Part shown: piece by piece, positions 63,967 to 64,000 of the stretch
How the letters are laid out: each line of letters begins with the position of its first letter
How positions within the stretch are numbered: the first letter of the stretch is position 1
Source of the DNA: Lachnospiraceae bacterium
Lineage (GTDB): Bacteria > Bacillota > Clostridia > Lachnospirales > Lachnospiraceae
Assembly: GCA_028689585.1 (NCBI GenBank)
Contig: JAQVCW010000015.1
Span: forward strand, 33,251-97,250
Reading direction: 5' to 3'
DNA: 64,000 nt
Made by a program: the position numbers and the translations under genes
Notes under the pieces: generated by a model
What the model saw: only the letters and a program-made list of their open reading frames with translations
The model's database searches: none
Told to the model about the DNA's origin: nothing

Positions 63967-64000
63967 GATTGTACCAAATCGCGGAAGGTTAGCCAGTATG

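Overview
The window is a low-to-mid GC Firmicute chromosome segment, most likely from a Lachnospiraceae gut anaerobe (Blautia/Ruminococcus-like). The evidence is a CodY regulator, a CIRCE-controlled groESL operon, a T-box in front of tyrS, YesMN-type two-component systems, MsmEFG-type sugar importers without their own ATPase, strong GGAGG ribosome sites and tRNA genes lacking an encoded CCA. The genus is an inference.

Region 1 (1-34.5 kb) is mostly housekeeping, nearly all on the + strand. It runs: a 5'-truncated Sfp-type phosphopantetheinyl transferase, yifB-dprA-topA, codY, groES-groEL, two unknown membrane proteins, guaB, a membrane-anchored amidase-like protein, an RNA methyltransferase-like protein, pepF, a MATE exporter, a nitroreductase, two identical tRNA-Gly(GCC) genes, an ECF sigma/anti-sigma-like pair and a PlsY homologue. 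A Ca2+/Na+ exchanger and a DAHP synthase follow on the - strand. Then come an AT-rich membrane-protein gene flanked by direct copies of a GGGGACGGTTCT repeat, a siroheme-pathway dehydrogenase, a membrane-anchored MutS-like ATPase, rnhA, T-box-tyrS and alaS.

Region 2 (34.6-44.3 kb) is an arabinoside locus. A YesM-type kinase (- strand) is divergent from a solute-binding protein, two permeases, a cytosolic GH51 arabinofuranosidase, a fucose/arabinose-isomerase-fold protein and a YesN-type regulator. Region 3 (44.7-60.5 kb) is a beta-glucoside/oligoglucan locus: cytosolic GH30, a GH94-type phosphorylase, a long phosphorylase of the 1,2-beta-oligoglucan phosphorylase/GH161 kind, a binding lipoprotein, two permeases, a second binding lipoprotein, a kinase and a regulator. 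In both loci oligosaccharides would be imported intact and cut or phosphorolysed inside the cell. Neither locus encodes the transporter ATPase. Region 4 (60.5-64 kb) holds rpsU, a cardiolipin synthase, a D,D-carboxypeptidase and a promoter with a strongly folded leader at the window edge.

The most notable unexplained signal is a dispersed hairpin element present in at least seven copies (2.83-3.05 kb in three tandem units, 15.75, 22.31, 29.05 and 44.63 kb). Every array lies on the same strand as the next gene and its last hairpin ends 16-25 nt before that gene's start codon. Several copies carry compensatory base changes that keep the stems paired, which suggests that the structure itself matters. 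Other signals are likely CodY boxes at codY and before the sigma factor, a binding protein whose lipobox cysteine is replaced by Phe, a palindromic repeat flanking tyrS, several minisatellites, and a leader with two competing pairings at 63.9 kb.
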